NCBI RefSeq assembly: GCF_024139115.2
Contig: NC_085139.1
Span: forward strand, 254,048,067-254,112,066
Length of the DNA: 64,000 bases
Direction: 5' to 3'
DNA from: Armigeres subalbatus
Taxonomy: Eukaryota > Arthropoda > Insecta > Diptera > Culicidae
Below, piece after piece: positions 10,670 to 21,655 of this stretch (positions are counted from its first letter, which is position 1; every line of letters starts with the position of its first letter). The notes below the pieces were generated by a model. It was not told the origin of the DNA, did not search any database, and saw only the letters and a program-made list of their open reading frames with translations. The position numbers and the translations under genes are program-made.

Positions 10670-11164
10670 ATCAAACTCTTGGGGGTAATGATCGACGATA
10701 AGCTCACCTTTTGCTTTTGCCTCGAAAGCTATAGTGGCATTGTCCCGGATGATGTCCAATAGCTCTGCGGTTTATGCCAGCAAGCGCAAGCTTCTGGCTA
10801 GTGTCGCTCTGTCCATACTGAGGTATGGGGTCCAGCATGGGGAACGGCCCTGCGTATTAACTGCTACAGATCGAAGTTCCAGTTCCAGTAAAGGTAGATG
10901 ACCACATAGGTTGATACCGGAGATAGGCACGTGGGTCAAGAGACTCCATGGGGAAATCACTTTCCACCTGACCCAGGTCCTTACAGGCCATGGTTGCTTC
11001 AGACAGTATCTACACCGGTTCGGACACTCGGCCTCGCCCGAGTGTCCGGTGTGCGCAGGTTTAGAGGAAACGGCGGAACATGTGTTGTTCGTGTGCCCGC
11101 GTTTCGCACAATGCGTGACCACATGTTTGCCACATGTGGTCTGGACACTACTCCGGACAACCTA
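10670..11164 (+). pseudogene. LINE ORF2, continuation (thumb and C-terminal zinc motif)
   Basis: Continues ORF2 from LLGVMIDDKLTF through degenerate sequence to QYLHRFGHSASPECPVC and the Cys-His motif ending CPRF. Several stops and frameshifts. This copy supplies the sequence missing at the ORF1-ORF2 junctions of the deletion derivatives at 7075 and 52,171. Confidence 0.82.
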
Positions 11165-11604
11165 CACACCAAAAAAATATGAATATTACAGGTGACGTAT
11201 GTGAATAAAATGACACAAAACCACATGACGTAAACTGAATCGCATATTTTTCAATGTTAGATGATTTAAAATTACATGTCATGGAACCCAAACACAGCAC
11301 CCGATGCGACGCACCTAACGCTTTAGCAGTCGATGACTTGATGCAGTGAAATACTTGTTCAGTGCAAATCGTAGAACATGCTTTACTTCGATCACCCCTC
11401 TTTTAAGAGACGAAGATAGCTGAGTGGTAATGTGTTGCGCTCTCACTCAGCGGGCTTATGTTCGATTCTCGTTCTAATCCTTTAATTTTTTTGTCAATAA
11501 AGTTGTGATGTAAAATTTAAGTATCATCTAATTTTACGTCAAAAGTGACGCTCGTATATGTCGTTGTCGCATCACCTAAAATTACATGATTATTTTTAGG
11601 TGTG
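11165..11604. mobile_element. 440-bp MITE with TA duplication and embedded tRNA-like module
   Basis: Flanked by TA (11,163-11,164 and 11,605-11,606). The ends are inverted: CACACCAAAAAAATATGAAT on the left and CACACCTAAAAATAATCATG on the inverse right, followed on both sides by CAGGTGA or TAGGTGA. Comparison with the uninterrupted LINE copy near 52,290 gives the empty site (…CTA-TTCGGAG type), confirming insertion at a TA. TA plus a CA-type terminus fits a Tc1/mariner-type MITE. It has no transposase. Confidence 0.82.
11410..11492 (+). other. tRNA-like Pol III module inside the MITE
   Basis: A-box TAGCTGAGTGG (11,417-11,427) and B-box TGTTCGATTCT (11,459-11,469) at a spacing typical of tRNA genes, with a T-run at 11,486-11,492. 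It lies wholly within the TIR element, so the Pol III module moves with the MITE. Confidence 0.6.
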
Positions 11605-12210
11605 TAGTTCGGAGGATGTGTAAAGACGAAGTTGGCTGGAACGCCTTTTTATCGGCTATCGTCCAAATCGTCTCGGAGCTACACAGAAGGTGGCGCGTGG
11701 ACTCGAGGAATGGCTAGTTCAGGCGCAAATAAGAGGTGGTCCGAGGGTTCGGAGTCGGCTTCATGGGTCATTCCGGTGCCCTGTGGTCGCACAAAAAACA
11801 TAATGGTATCGTCGCTTTTGCGGCGTCGGTCAACCGGACGGGTTCCAAGCCCGAGGATGGAAAGGGGTCCTCGTCAAGGCTGGGTCGGGCGTAGGCACCG
11901 TGTCGGAAAGTCCCTCTGTGTGTTGGCGAATGAACCCTATCGCAGAGAGGTCAATTTGGGGTGCACGCGGCATCATCATTTTTGACACCAGCCAGGGTGT
12001 GTTGTGCACTAGCCCCCCTTTGAAGCATTACTTTCAGGTTGTACCGAAGGGACGATGGGCTTGGCGGCAATGGAAACGGTTTGGCGGGTCGGGGATGTAG
12101 TCCTGCCTCCCTCGTTTGCTGTTGGAGGTGGTCCAGAACTCCGCACTTCCTGGACGTCCAACCCAGAAAGTTTATTGTGCAGATTTCCCCTCCATTGCTT
12201 AAGAAAAAAA
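11605..12210 (+). pseudogene. LINE ORF2 distal end and 3' UTR with poly-A
   Basis: Picks up exactly where the MITE interrupted ORF2 and matches the 3' part of the copies at 7140-7890 and 52,290-53,068. It ends with an A-run at 12,203-12,211 that passes directly into ACACACACACAGACAT, the second half of the split MITE. Confidence 0.82.
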
Positions 12211-12337
12211 ACACACACACAGACATTACCTCAATTCGTCGAACTGAGTCTATTAGCATATAACACTATGGGTCTCCGGGCCTTCTATAAAAAGTTTGTT
12301 TTTGGAGAGATCATACTCACTAAAATACAAGAAAGGC
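12211..12337 (+). mobile_element. MITE copy 2, right half
   Basis: AC tract then CCTCAATTCGTCGAACTG through to a degenerate terminus (ACAAGAAAGGC). It matches the tail of MITE copy 1 at 4740-4868 and completes the left half at 4881-5168. Confidence 0.75.
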
Positions 12338-14611
12338 AAAAAGAACAAAAAGAAGATGAATCTAGGTACCCATATCTACACTATATCTAGCAAAAATCTA
12401 GAAGAACTTGTCGTATTCCAGCCGAAAACGGCTGAATGGAATCCGCCGTTGAACTTATACAAACTAAAATCATTAGCCACTTACTCTGAATACTACAGAA
12501 CTGTGGTACTGATGTCTAGTAGATATCTCTGCGCTATCTACGAGAACCGATATGTAAAATACCTTCCGATTCAAATGGTTTACTCGTCAATACAATTTGA
12601 GGTAGAAACGGCTGTTGCATTTGAGGCGGATTCGAGGTGTGACAGGCTTTAGACATCGAAGAAAAATATCTATGAGACTTATTTTTTTTGTCTCAGAGAT
12701 ATCGCGGGAGTAGTCTAGAATTTCTTTCCGAGCGGGTGCTGGAGTGTATTTTCAGCGCGCGCGCTCCTGCGGCTCTGGTGTGCCATTTTTTGACAGTTTC
12801 ACATGACATTTAGACAATTCAAATATTTCTCTATTAGTTAAACTTACTTAGTTAAGATCTGGTTAAGACTAGAAATACTAGAATAAAAGATCGGCGAAGA
12901 CGTCATCTTGTTTACAATCGAACTGTCAATTGTTTTGCATTCACAAGAAGAAAGCAAAAAGTTCAAGTGATCGTAATAATTTTCATGGGAATATAAAAGA
13001 TTTGTTTCTTCAATAATGGGAGTCCGAAGAAAGCAAATCAAACAGATATCTTAGCTCACGTAGTATTTGTTGCGCCCCTAGTGCAATCTGCAAGGCTCGG
13101 TTTGCATCATCGGAAAGGAACTGCTTGCTGCACGTATATGCAAACCGTTGATGACGTCTGTTCCAGCCGGTCTGGTCTGGTCTGGCCCGAACGACAAGCA
13201 TCAAATTGCAGTTCATGAATGAGAAAGTGCACATTTCATTCATGAGCTCTCTTTTAAGCCGGCGATGCCTTTTACTGTGTGCGGCACTTGTAAATGCGGC
13301 CTGTTTCTAAACTAAGGCATCAGATTTTCGGAGGAAAACAGGACGCTCGTTCGGATCTGTTTCGAAAACGGATATGGTTATTGTTTTGGATTGTTGCACT
13401 AAGCCCTACATCAACGGGACGTATGGCCTTGGAAGGAAAATATAAGCATGGACATGTGCTACCCATGAAAATTCCATACTCTTGATCTGGATTGAAATTG
13501 TTTTCCGTTTCTGGTAAACCAATAGCGTTGTGAAACATAATTTCAATTTAGGAATTCTAGAAAGAGCTTCTATCATTGAAGCTAAATTTCATCAGTTCGA
13601 TTCCATTGAATCATATGCGACATAGTCCAGTTACTTGTTATTAAACAACAATCTTGGAGATATGAGAGCTTTTGATTTAATGCAGATTGATTCAGTATAG
13701 CAAATGAGATATGTATTCATTAAAACGATTTATTTTGAGACAGACTGAATTCTGGTGTGAATGCCTGACAAATATTCAGCAAACAATTAGGATCATAATT
13801 AAGTTAAAATAGAATCAGTATCAATCGCCGCCGCTCGATAGATTCAACAAAGGCAACTGATCAAACAATGCAATGTTTACTCCGGTCTAAGCTCTTCGCA
13901 TCCTCTATTATCCAGTAATTAGCGAAAGTCAACACGCGGCGCTGAGCTGGCTGGCTGGCTCGTTCGCTCTCTTAGAACCCAACCCACAAATGCTTCGAAT
14001 TCTAATTGCAAACATTCCATATCTGTGCCTTTATCGTCGTTGGTTGGCACTAATTGCTTTTGCGATTAATGGCAGCTCGGTAAACGGGCTTTTCACCCGC
14101 TCATTCTCGCTTCCGGAAAAGCCACAATGTTCGCCTTTATTACACAAATAGCCGACAGCCTTTAGCCAACAACCATTATTGATTGTGTCCTTGGAGGATT
14201 TTACACATCTGCTTTCTGTATGATAAGTGCGGAACTGGTTGGGATTGCTGGTTGGGGCTTCGATATCGATATATCGAATCCGAACAGAAAAGCCCAAACG
14301 TAACAATATGCGAGAATTAGAGGCAACAGTTTAGATTAGACAGTTCCATTAGAATACGATGATAATAGATATAATTAATATTGATATCGTTTTGGGAACC
14401 GCAAGGTTTGTATATACAAAAAGTTGGTGCAGGGAAAATGTAAAAAAAATCATAAGAATACTATTTTGGGTCAGCTGTTGAGGAAAACAAAACAAACGCA
14501 CGGAAATTGATCTAGAGTGCGGTGCTGCAAATGGTTTATTGTGACATTTGCAACACCCGGGCAAAGCTGGGTCTCTTTCACTAGTTAATAATAAATGTTT
14601 TCACACTCATG
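12338..14611. other. Intergenic, no gene seen
   Basis: Unique-looking sequence with only short frames. A small GTCTG repeat lies near 13,165-13,190 and a CTGG repeat near 13,940. Parts may be downstream sequence of the minus-strand gene ending at 14,630. Confidence 0.4.
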
Positions 14612-14617
14612 TTTATT
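14612..14617 (-). promoter_or_regulatory. Polyadenylation signal AATAAA
   Basis: AATAAA on the minus strand begins 13 bases after the stop codon of the exon at 14,630-15,320. That makes a very short 3' UTR; a more distal signal could also be used. Confidence 0.45.
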
Positions 14618-14629
14618 AATTAATTCAAT

Positions 14630-15320
14630 CTACTCGAAACGCACTTGTTTGCGTTCAATTTTCCTATCCAGAAAGGAAGGCCTTTTCAAAATTGACCTCA
14701 CTTCCCTCGCCTCGAAGGCCCCAACCATCAAGCTCCTCTTGCGATTCTGAATCACTTTGATGTTTTCCTGAATCTCCTCCAGGCAGCTAACCGAATTGGT
14801 CACCGCTTCCTGCAGCCGCCGAACAGTTTCCAGACCGGGGGCCAGTTCCCGTTCCTCGTCGTCCAGTTCCGCTTCCCGCTGCTGAAGCTCGGCAATCTCC
14901 TCGTCGACCTGCGCCATTTTCTGGAGGTGGGCTTCCTGTTCCAAACGGGCTTCGTAATCGAAATGCTTCACCAACCATTGACGGGCATCATAACCGTCTT
15001 CCGCTTGCCGCTCCGCACGCCTCAGCTGAATCAAAGTGCTTGGCAGCGAGAACTGCCGGACGAAGGTGGATGAATCATCGCAGAATTTCTCTCGATCGTC
15101 CCAAATGTTGAGCTTTATTTCGCGCATTCGAGCGAATTTTTGATCGAGTTCGGCTTCCTGTTTGCGGTACAACTGCTTCCAGCTTTCGAATTTTAGCTCC
15201 AAGGCGATTTCCTTGGCCTTCAACGCGTAGAACTGCTTTAGATCTTTTTCATAGGAAGCATGTTGCTCCTCCAGCATGGCGGTGGCTTCTCGCACTTTCT
15301 CCTCCAAGCACGCAATTTCT
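14630..15320 (-). CDS. Terminal exon of a host coiled-coil protein (function unknown)
   Basis: An open frame of 229 codons plus stop (TAG at 14,632-14,630). It has no ATG at its head but a good splice acceptor, TTCTTATCATCAG, ending at 15,321; an in-frame stop lies 15 bases upstream within the presumed intron. I therefore read it as the last exon of a longer gene rather than a short protein from the internal TTG. It is strongly helical and charged throughout: a first segment rich in Glu/Lys (KDLKQFYALKAKEIALE), a middle around WKQLYRKQEAELDQKFARM, then a second coiled coil (MAQVDEEIAELQQREAEL). The end is basic, RSILKRPSF…RKQVRFE; KQVRF fits the RVxF consensus for protein phosphatase 1 docking (inference). 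Codon use is GC-rich in third positions, unlike the AT-rich flanks, which supports real coding. Upstream exons were not found. I do not recognise the family. Confidence 0.75.
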
Positions 15321-15323
15321 GAT

Positions 15324-16161
15324 GATAAGAACGGTTATTAACATAAACGGGTTTCAGTTTGAGATTGTTCCGAATTACTTTTATTTTGAGCAGCGTCCGA
15401 ATCCATATTATGGTAGAAATATTTGCGACAGAACTCGTATAATCAGTTGCACGTGTTACCCAATTAGAAAGCACGTGTTTAGATCGGCTGTAAAATGAAC
15501 ACAAGGCCTACTAACGACAACGACATTTCTTGTACGAAATTGAAAATAATCGCTTGTGTCCAAAAACAAATCCGCAACAGTATTTGTGAGATGCGCAGCT
15601 CCGTACTATTCCCAACATCCCCATCCTACTAATGACACACTGCTGGTATTCGTACCATATGGTACAAAAATCTTGAAATGATTGGCATACCCATTTTTTT
15701 CTTCACCAGAGCTATTCTTAGGATTGATTTCTAGTCGCTTTGTACCATGGTAAAAACACAGGTGTGTCCTTAGTAAGTATTTCCCCCCCAATCAACGTAT
15801 TCGATTTCTTAAATTCGAACTAACGGCATGGCAGAGCGGCATGGGGGGCTGGGTGATGCTTTTATATTATACCCAGCAGGGCATGAATAGGATGGCGATA
15901 TTAAAATGCTTATTTAAACGTTCAAGCTTATTATAGTTTACACGTTTAATCTATGGGATAAAAACAATTGATTTACTTATAATTCAGCTACACCAAAAAC
16001 AAATTATTTTGATTGAAAAGACATTAAATTTTGTCTATAAGTTACCTTTCATGCACAGCACACATCGGGCTTCACCATAGAGCAGCACAGTGGGATGGTT
16101 TTGAAAAATGTGAAAAAAAAAACATTGGTATTATCAGCGAAACTATTAACTGCAGACTTTT
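15324..16161. other. Presumed intron or upstream region, no further exon found
   Basis: AT-rich sequence upstream (on the minus strand) of the coiled-coil exon. No second exon with a convincing splice pair could be identified. Confidence 0.4.
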
Positions 16162-16166
16162 GATGT

Positions 16167-16315
16167 TGTTAGCCACGAACATAGTAGTCAATGATTACCA
16201 CCAGTCGCGACCCTAGCGACTAGTTCAGCCATAGCAACTTGATAATCAACAAATGTGAAAATTGATGACTTTGTACCCAACCATCCTAGAATAAAGTCGT
16301 ATTTAAAGTACAACA
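16167..16315 (+). repeat. 5' LTR (149 bp)
   Basis: Starts TGTTAGCC and ends AAGTACAACA, the TG…CA termini of LTRs. It contains AATAAA (in CTAGAATAAAGTCG), which could serve as polyadenylation signal. Identical to the 3' LTR once the insertion there is removed. Confidence 0.9.
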
Positions 16316-16318
16316 TTT

Positions 16319-16331
16319 TGGCGACGAGGAT
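16319..16331 (+). promoter_or_regulatory. Primer-binding site
   Basis: TGGCGACGAGGAT begins three bases after the LTR. The initial TGG pairs with the CCA of a tRNA 3' end, as required for minus-strand priming. I have not matched the tRNA species. Confidence 0.7.
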
Positions 16332-16379
16332 TTTTTTTCAAGAATTCAACGCTTTGGAGGAAGAGCTGCAGTTCTCAAG

Positions 16380-16920
16380 ATGCCTGGATCCGGCGACTTT
16401 CAAGTAATCTACCAGCAAATCCTGCGGCAGAATCAAGCGATGGCGGAGCAAAACACCCGGCTGATGGAGATGATGGAACGTTTCGGCTATCAAGAAAACA
16501 TTTCCAATCGGTCGGTGGGCAGCCCGGAGTTCATCATCGAATCTCCAACCTCCAACATCCGGGAGTTCGTCTACGATCCAGACAACGGGCTCGTTTTCGA
16601 CCGTTGGTACCGGAAGTACGAAGACCTTTTCCTCAATAACGGAGCGAAGTTGGACGATGCGGCGAAAGTGCGGTTGCTGTTGAGAAGCCTCAGCGTGATG
16701 GTGCACGACAAGTACGTCAACTTCGTGCTCCCAAAACACCCCTGTGAGTAGTCGTTCGATGAGACGGTGAAGAAGCTAACAGAGCTGTTCAGCGTCCGAA
16801 TCTCCCTGTTCAGCAAGCGGTACCAGTACGCTGGGACGGTCAACCAATGCTGTGAAGACTTCGAGCTCAGCAAGATCACGGCGGACCAATTCAAGAGCCT
16901 GATTTTCACCTGTGGGCTCC
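16380..16920 (+). pseudogene. gag remnant
   Basis: The frame opens at the ATG at 16,380 and reads a helical, Gln-rich N-terminus (YQQILRQNQAMAEQNTRLME), then a capsid-like segment with FDRWYRKYEDLF and AKVRLLLRSL. This fits the retrotransposon gag family and would form the particle. A TAG at 16,749-16,751 interrupts it; the same frame continues downstream (SFDETVKKLTELF) to another stop near 16,923. A zinc knuckle is not seen, and gag runs almost directly into the protease, so part of gag has been lost. Confidence 0.78.
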
Positions 16921-18053
16921 GATAGTCGAAGGACCGACCAACGGGTCTCAAGTCACTCTGCAGTTGGACACCGCGTCCAACATCACCATCGTTTCAAAGA
17001 AGCAGTGGAAGAAGAACCTGGGCTCGCCACGCTGATTCCCACAACACGGACTACCCGGACTGCGTCGGGTGACGCTTTTCATCTACTTGGTGAACTCCGA
17101 TACCCAATCAAACTCGGAGGTGTCACCAAAACCGCAACTTTCTACGTGACCAACAACAGCATTAACCTGATCGGTCTGGACTGGATCGAGCTGTTCAAGT
17201 TGTGGGACACCCCGCTATCTGCAATCTGCAACCAGGTCCACGTTGCCGATGGTCAAGTCAATCAAATCCAAGTGTACAAAGCTGCGTATTCCGAAGTGTT
17301 CAAGAACGGCCTCGGACACTGCAAGAAGACGAAGGTCCGACTCTATCTCAAGCCCGATGCCAAACCCGTTTTCAAGCCGAAGCGCCCAGTTCCTTTCACG
17401 TCCATGGAGAAGATCGATGCGGAGCTGGACCGACTTCAATCGCTGGGCATCATCACGCCTGTCGATTTCTCGCAGTGGGCGGCTCCGATCGTCGTAGTGA
17501 AGAAGCCCAGAGGAAAAGTACGAATCTGTGCCGATTACTCAACTGGACTGAACGCTGCCCTGGAGCCCAACCATTACCCGCTACCGGTCCCTGATGACAT
17601 CTTTACCAAGCTCAATGGGTGCCGGTATTTCAGCGTCATCGACCTGAGTGACGCCTATCTTCAAGTGGAAGTTGACGACGACTCGAAGCAGCTGCTCACA
17701 ATCAACACGCATCGAGGTCTCTTCCGCTTCAACCGAGCCGCACCAGGAGTAAAATCCGCTCCCGAAGCCTTCCAGCAGTTGATGAACAGCATGGTTGCCG
17801 ATCTCGAAGGTGTGGACACGTTTCTGGACGACATCTTCGTGGCCAGCAAAACCGAAGAGGAGCACCACAAGATGCTCAACGCACTGTTTCAACGCCTTCA
17901 AGCCTACGGTTTCGTTCTGAGGGAAGAAAAGTGCAACATTCTGCAGCCGGAGGTAAAGTATTTGGCGCACATCGTAGACGAGAACGGTCTCCGTCCAGAC
18001 CCATCCAAGGTGAAAGCCATTGTCAAGATGCCACCGCCCAAAGATGTCACAAC
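16921..18053 (+). pseudogene. pol: protease and reverse transcriptase
   Basis: The aspartic protease active-site motif LDTASN is at about 16,964-16,981, in a different frame from the downstream reverse transcriptase, so a frameshift near 17,020 separates them. From there to 18,053 the frame is open. Visible blocks are NGLGHCKKTKVRLYLKP, the RT entry block VPFTSMEKIDAELDRLQ, VVVKKPRGKVRICADYS, LPVPDDIFTKLNG, FSVIDLSDAYLQ and the catalytic FLDDI at 17,821-17,835, then the thumb VKYLAHIVDENGLRPDP. These are typical Ty3/gypsy RT blocks. The frame is cut at the codons for KDVTT by the hAT-like insertion. Confidence 0.87.
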
Positions 18054-21000
18054 CAGCGATGTTAGAAAATCGCTTCTAGCGACCAACGAACATGTACACA
18101 GCTTATGTGAGATCTATTAGCATCATCGTCAATAAGCGATGCTTTTGCGCTATCCACCCTTATTTGTGCGGAGCGTTTCGGGTAGTGAGTTACCATGATC
18201 TCAAGAGAGCAAGATGCACGTAAATCTGTGTCGTCTACACTCACAGCTTGTAACTCACGCGATTCAACGTTTATTGCGAGAGCACGCAAAAAGCCGTTAC
18301 TCTCAATGTGTACAGTTGTAGACATCAAGTTAATCGGAACATGTACAACTTACGATCGAATGGAATCGAATCACGATCATTGCTGCAATGATCGTGATTC
18401 TTCCTTTCAAATCGGACATGTGCTTTCGCTAAAGGCTGCCCGTTCACATGCGGAACATACCCGTTCGTATGTTTTTTACGGTGCAAATAGAAGAAAATAC
18501 GTAGCTGCGCGTCGAAAGTACGCGGGCATAAATACTCGCTGGTGGTATTCAGGGTGCGCGTCCGCGTGACTCCTGCGTATAGTCTTTAACAGCTTAAACT
18601 GACATTTACACAATTCAAACATTCTTCTATTAGTTGCATTAACTAAATGACGGTTATAAAGTTGTTAAAATAGTGAAACATAGAGAGTCTATTTCCCGAT
18701 ACTTTTCTTATCCCGGGAAAAGGTTAAAAACATAGTTTTCAATTCCCTCCAAGACTGCGAAGTTCCCAAATAAGCCTAAATTCATGTTAAAAACACTGCT
18801 TGTTCCAGGAAATCACGGGATTTTTTTTTTTTTTTTGTAATAAAAAGCAAAACTGAATCCTGATAAGGGATCTTTCAAATAGCAAAAATTCGTTGCTGAA
18901 AACAATTCGTGAGTTTTGTGCAAATTTGTTTTCGTGACGGATTACTGAACAATAGTTTCCACTGTGTTTTAAACGAATCACACTATATGTCACAAATCGC
19001 AACACCAGCATACAGCAATGTCAAATAATTCAATTCCCAGTTTCCATTCAAAGTTATTACGAGGTCTTCCCCTTTAAAAATTTGAATTTGTAGCAATTGT
19101 TTAATCGATTTAACAAGTCTTATGAGGAATATGTTTGTTCAAGGATATTAACATCCATATTTGGTAGCATAATTTTGCTTTATATTTTCATAGCCTTTCT
19201 TTATAAATAAGTTTCTTCTCTTGGTTTCATATCGCTTTCATAACACACTTCAAGTTTTTACCAATTTCGTTGCCAGGATTGAAGCAGAGGCGACATTCCA
19301 ATTGATAATGTATCCACCTTTTTTTTAAATTTAAAAATCGAGATTGCACCACATTTTTTCCTAAAATTAGAAAATTGATGTTCCTCCATAAATTGGACCT
19401 GTGCGCCGCCGCCGCCTCTAAGTGCAAAAAGATGATTATTTTCAGCATCAGTATTAATTTTATTAAGTTTTTGGACTACGGATCAGCCAGTAATTTCAAC
19501 AGCAAAATTGTCATTACCGAGGGTTCGGCATAAACGACAAAGTTCAATAAATATGGACATAACTGAGTTAGTCAGTAAATGAGGAATTGTTCTTTTGGAA
19601 ACCTATTTTACTGACTGGACAGTATATTCAATCAATGTTCATTCGCATAAAATAAAAGTATAGGGTAATACAAACTTTGGCAGTTTTTGATTGATAGAGA
19701 TTGAATGAAAAGAAAATCTCTCACTTATTATCATCATCACTTACGATATGTAGCATAATATGAAAGATGTTTAGTACAGTATCTCAGGAAGCTTTGGCTA
19801 TACTCTATGATAATTTCTTTTGAAAATTTGCAAAGGCAGAGGGCATCGATGCATTTCAACTTGTTCTACACAGCTATGCGATCTGTGGCTGAGTTTTGCA
19901 AAACACAAAAAAGTTCACTTTTGGAAACGCAGGTCAACCAGCACGACGGAAACAATTAACAAAATATTTTTTAGCTCCACGGGTAAGACATAAGCAACAA
20001 AAAAGAGCGAGAAGCTCTACAACCGCGTTTAGTATTTTCAAAAGGCTGGTCGGCAAATTTTAATTTTTTACCGGTGGCGCTGTATAAATTTCTACCGACT
20101 TTTTGTGCCGTTCAGTATTTTATGGATTTCATGATTCATTCAGCAAAAATAAATAAAAGTCAAAATAATCAACAGAATTTGTTACCGAGACTCGGGAATT
20201 TATTACTGACAAACGTTGTTGGGCTACTAACAAACTGGAATTTCAGTAAAAAAGAAATTTTCCAGTTGAAACTTGGCATACAAAATACCGAACATTGAAA
20301 CGCTGGTTAAGTGTATATAAATTTTTCAAATCAAAATCTTCCACATAATGTACATTTTCACATCTGAGTTTTAAAGCATTGTAAATTAAGAACACGAAGT
20401 GCCCATTCCGCTCGAGCTCATTACGCTATGAAACTCTCTTATCTTCTTGATCTTAATAACCCATTTTTAATAATAACAGGTCCACACCTGCCAAAACCAT
20501 TATTTTTCTTTCAAAAATTTGAAAAAATATTTGAAAAACACGAGAAAAAAAATCTGCTAGAACATACCTATCAGAAAACAATTCTCGGATAATTCGAGTA
20601 AAAAAATTGAAAGGGAAGGAAAAAAGTTAAAAATAATTTTTGTATCGTCTCAAATATCAAATCAACGAACTTGTAGCTTTAAGTAAAAGAATTAAATTAT
20701 ATTTTTCACATTGTTTTAGAAATTAAGGTCACAGATTTTACGTTCTTAACGTTTTTACTGATTTTGAAGGTTGCTATAGAATGATCCTCTCTTTAAGACA
20801 GGGCACAGACTGGTGTGCGTCAATTACCGAGAAATAACCATTCTTAATTCGGCGTACAAAACTATGTCCAGATTTCTGTTCAACAGATTGAAACCGCTTG
20901 AAAAGTCCATCGTCGGCGAATACTAGACAGGGTTTCATGAGAGCCGAACAACGACGGCTTACTGGTAATACTTGCTGGAAACAGAAGTATATTACGGACA

Positions 21001-21655
21001 TATAGAATATTTTTTCCAATAACATGCTCGTATATTAATAATGGCATTCGCAGAAGAACAATTTCGGCATCATTTGTGTCCTTTTTGTTTTTCATGCTGT
21101 TAGCTAAAAAAATCCCAAATCCCAATTTGCATCGCACCTAGTTTGCACTTAAATTGAAAGCTACTCAGGAAGAATTTTGCTTTCAAATTTTAAAGACATT
21201 GCTTCTTCCCACGTCAATATTTTGAAGATTTTAAAAACTATCTAACTATCGAAGTTTTCGAAACTACAGAAAATTTCGCTGCAATAAGAAATAAAATGGG
21301 AACAAAGTACACATAATGTTAAATAATTAGTTGAGGGGCTTCAATGTACAGTGCACATAATTAAGCAAGCGCGCTCAACGTCCCGCGTGTAGTCATGCAA
21401 AGAAAACAGAAAGACACTCACGCTCTAGGGGCAAATAGTTGTCACGATTCGTTCATAGGTAGAACGGCTAGAGTAACTCATTTCTCAGAGCAAGACTCAA
21501 TCTTGCAATATTGTGTTATGTGCGAGTGTCCAAGGTAATAACACTCAATCGTGAAAGATGGGAACTCGATGTTGTTCGTAAATTGTACAGATCGCGATCT
21601 GTACAGTTTAGGATAAACGTCGAATCGGATCATGTTCGGTCGATTTCCATCGCTG
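18054..21655. mobile_element. hAT-like non-autonomous DNA element, 3.6 kb
   Basis: Flanked by a perfect 8-bp duplication GTCACAAC (18,046-18,053 and 21,656-21,663). Ends are exact inverted octamers CAGCGATG…CATCGCTG, with further weak inverted similarity for about 40 bp (AAATCG, ACC, AACATG in order). An 8-bp duplication and CAGNG-type ends fit the hAT superfamily. No hAT transposase motif was found in any frame; the longest frame (18,195-18,569) has no recognisable domain. The termini contain palindromes (18,368-18,400 and 21,585-21,604). Excision restores the pol frame exactly. Confidence 0.85.
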
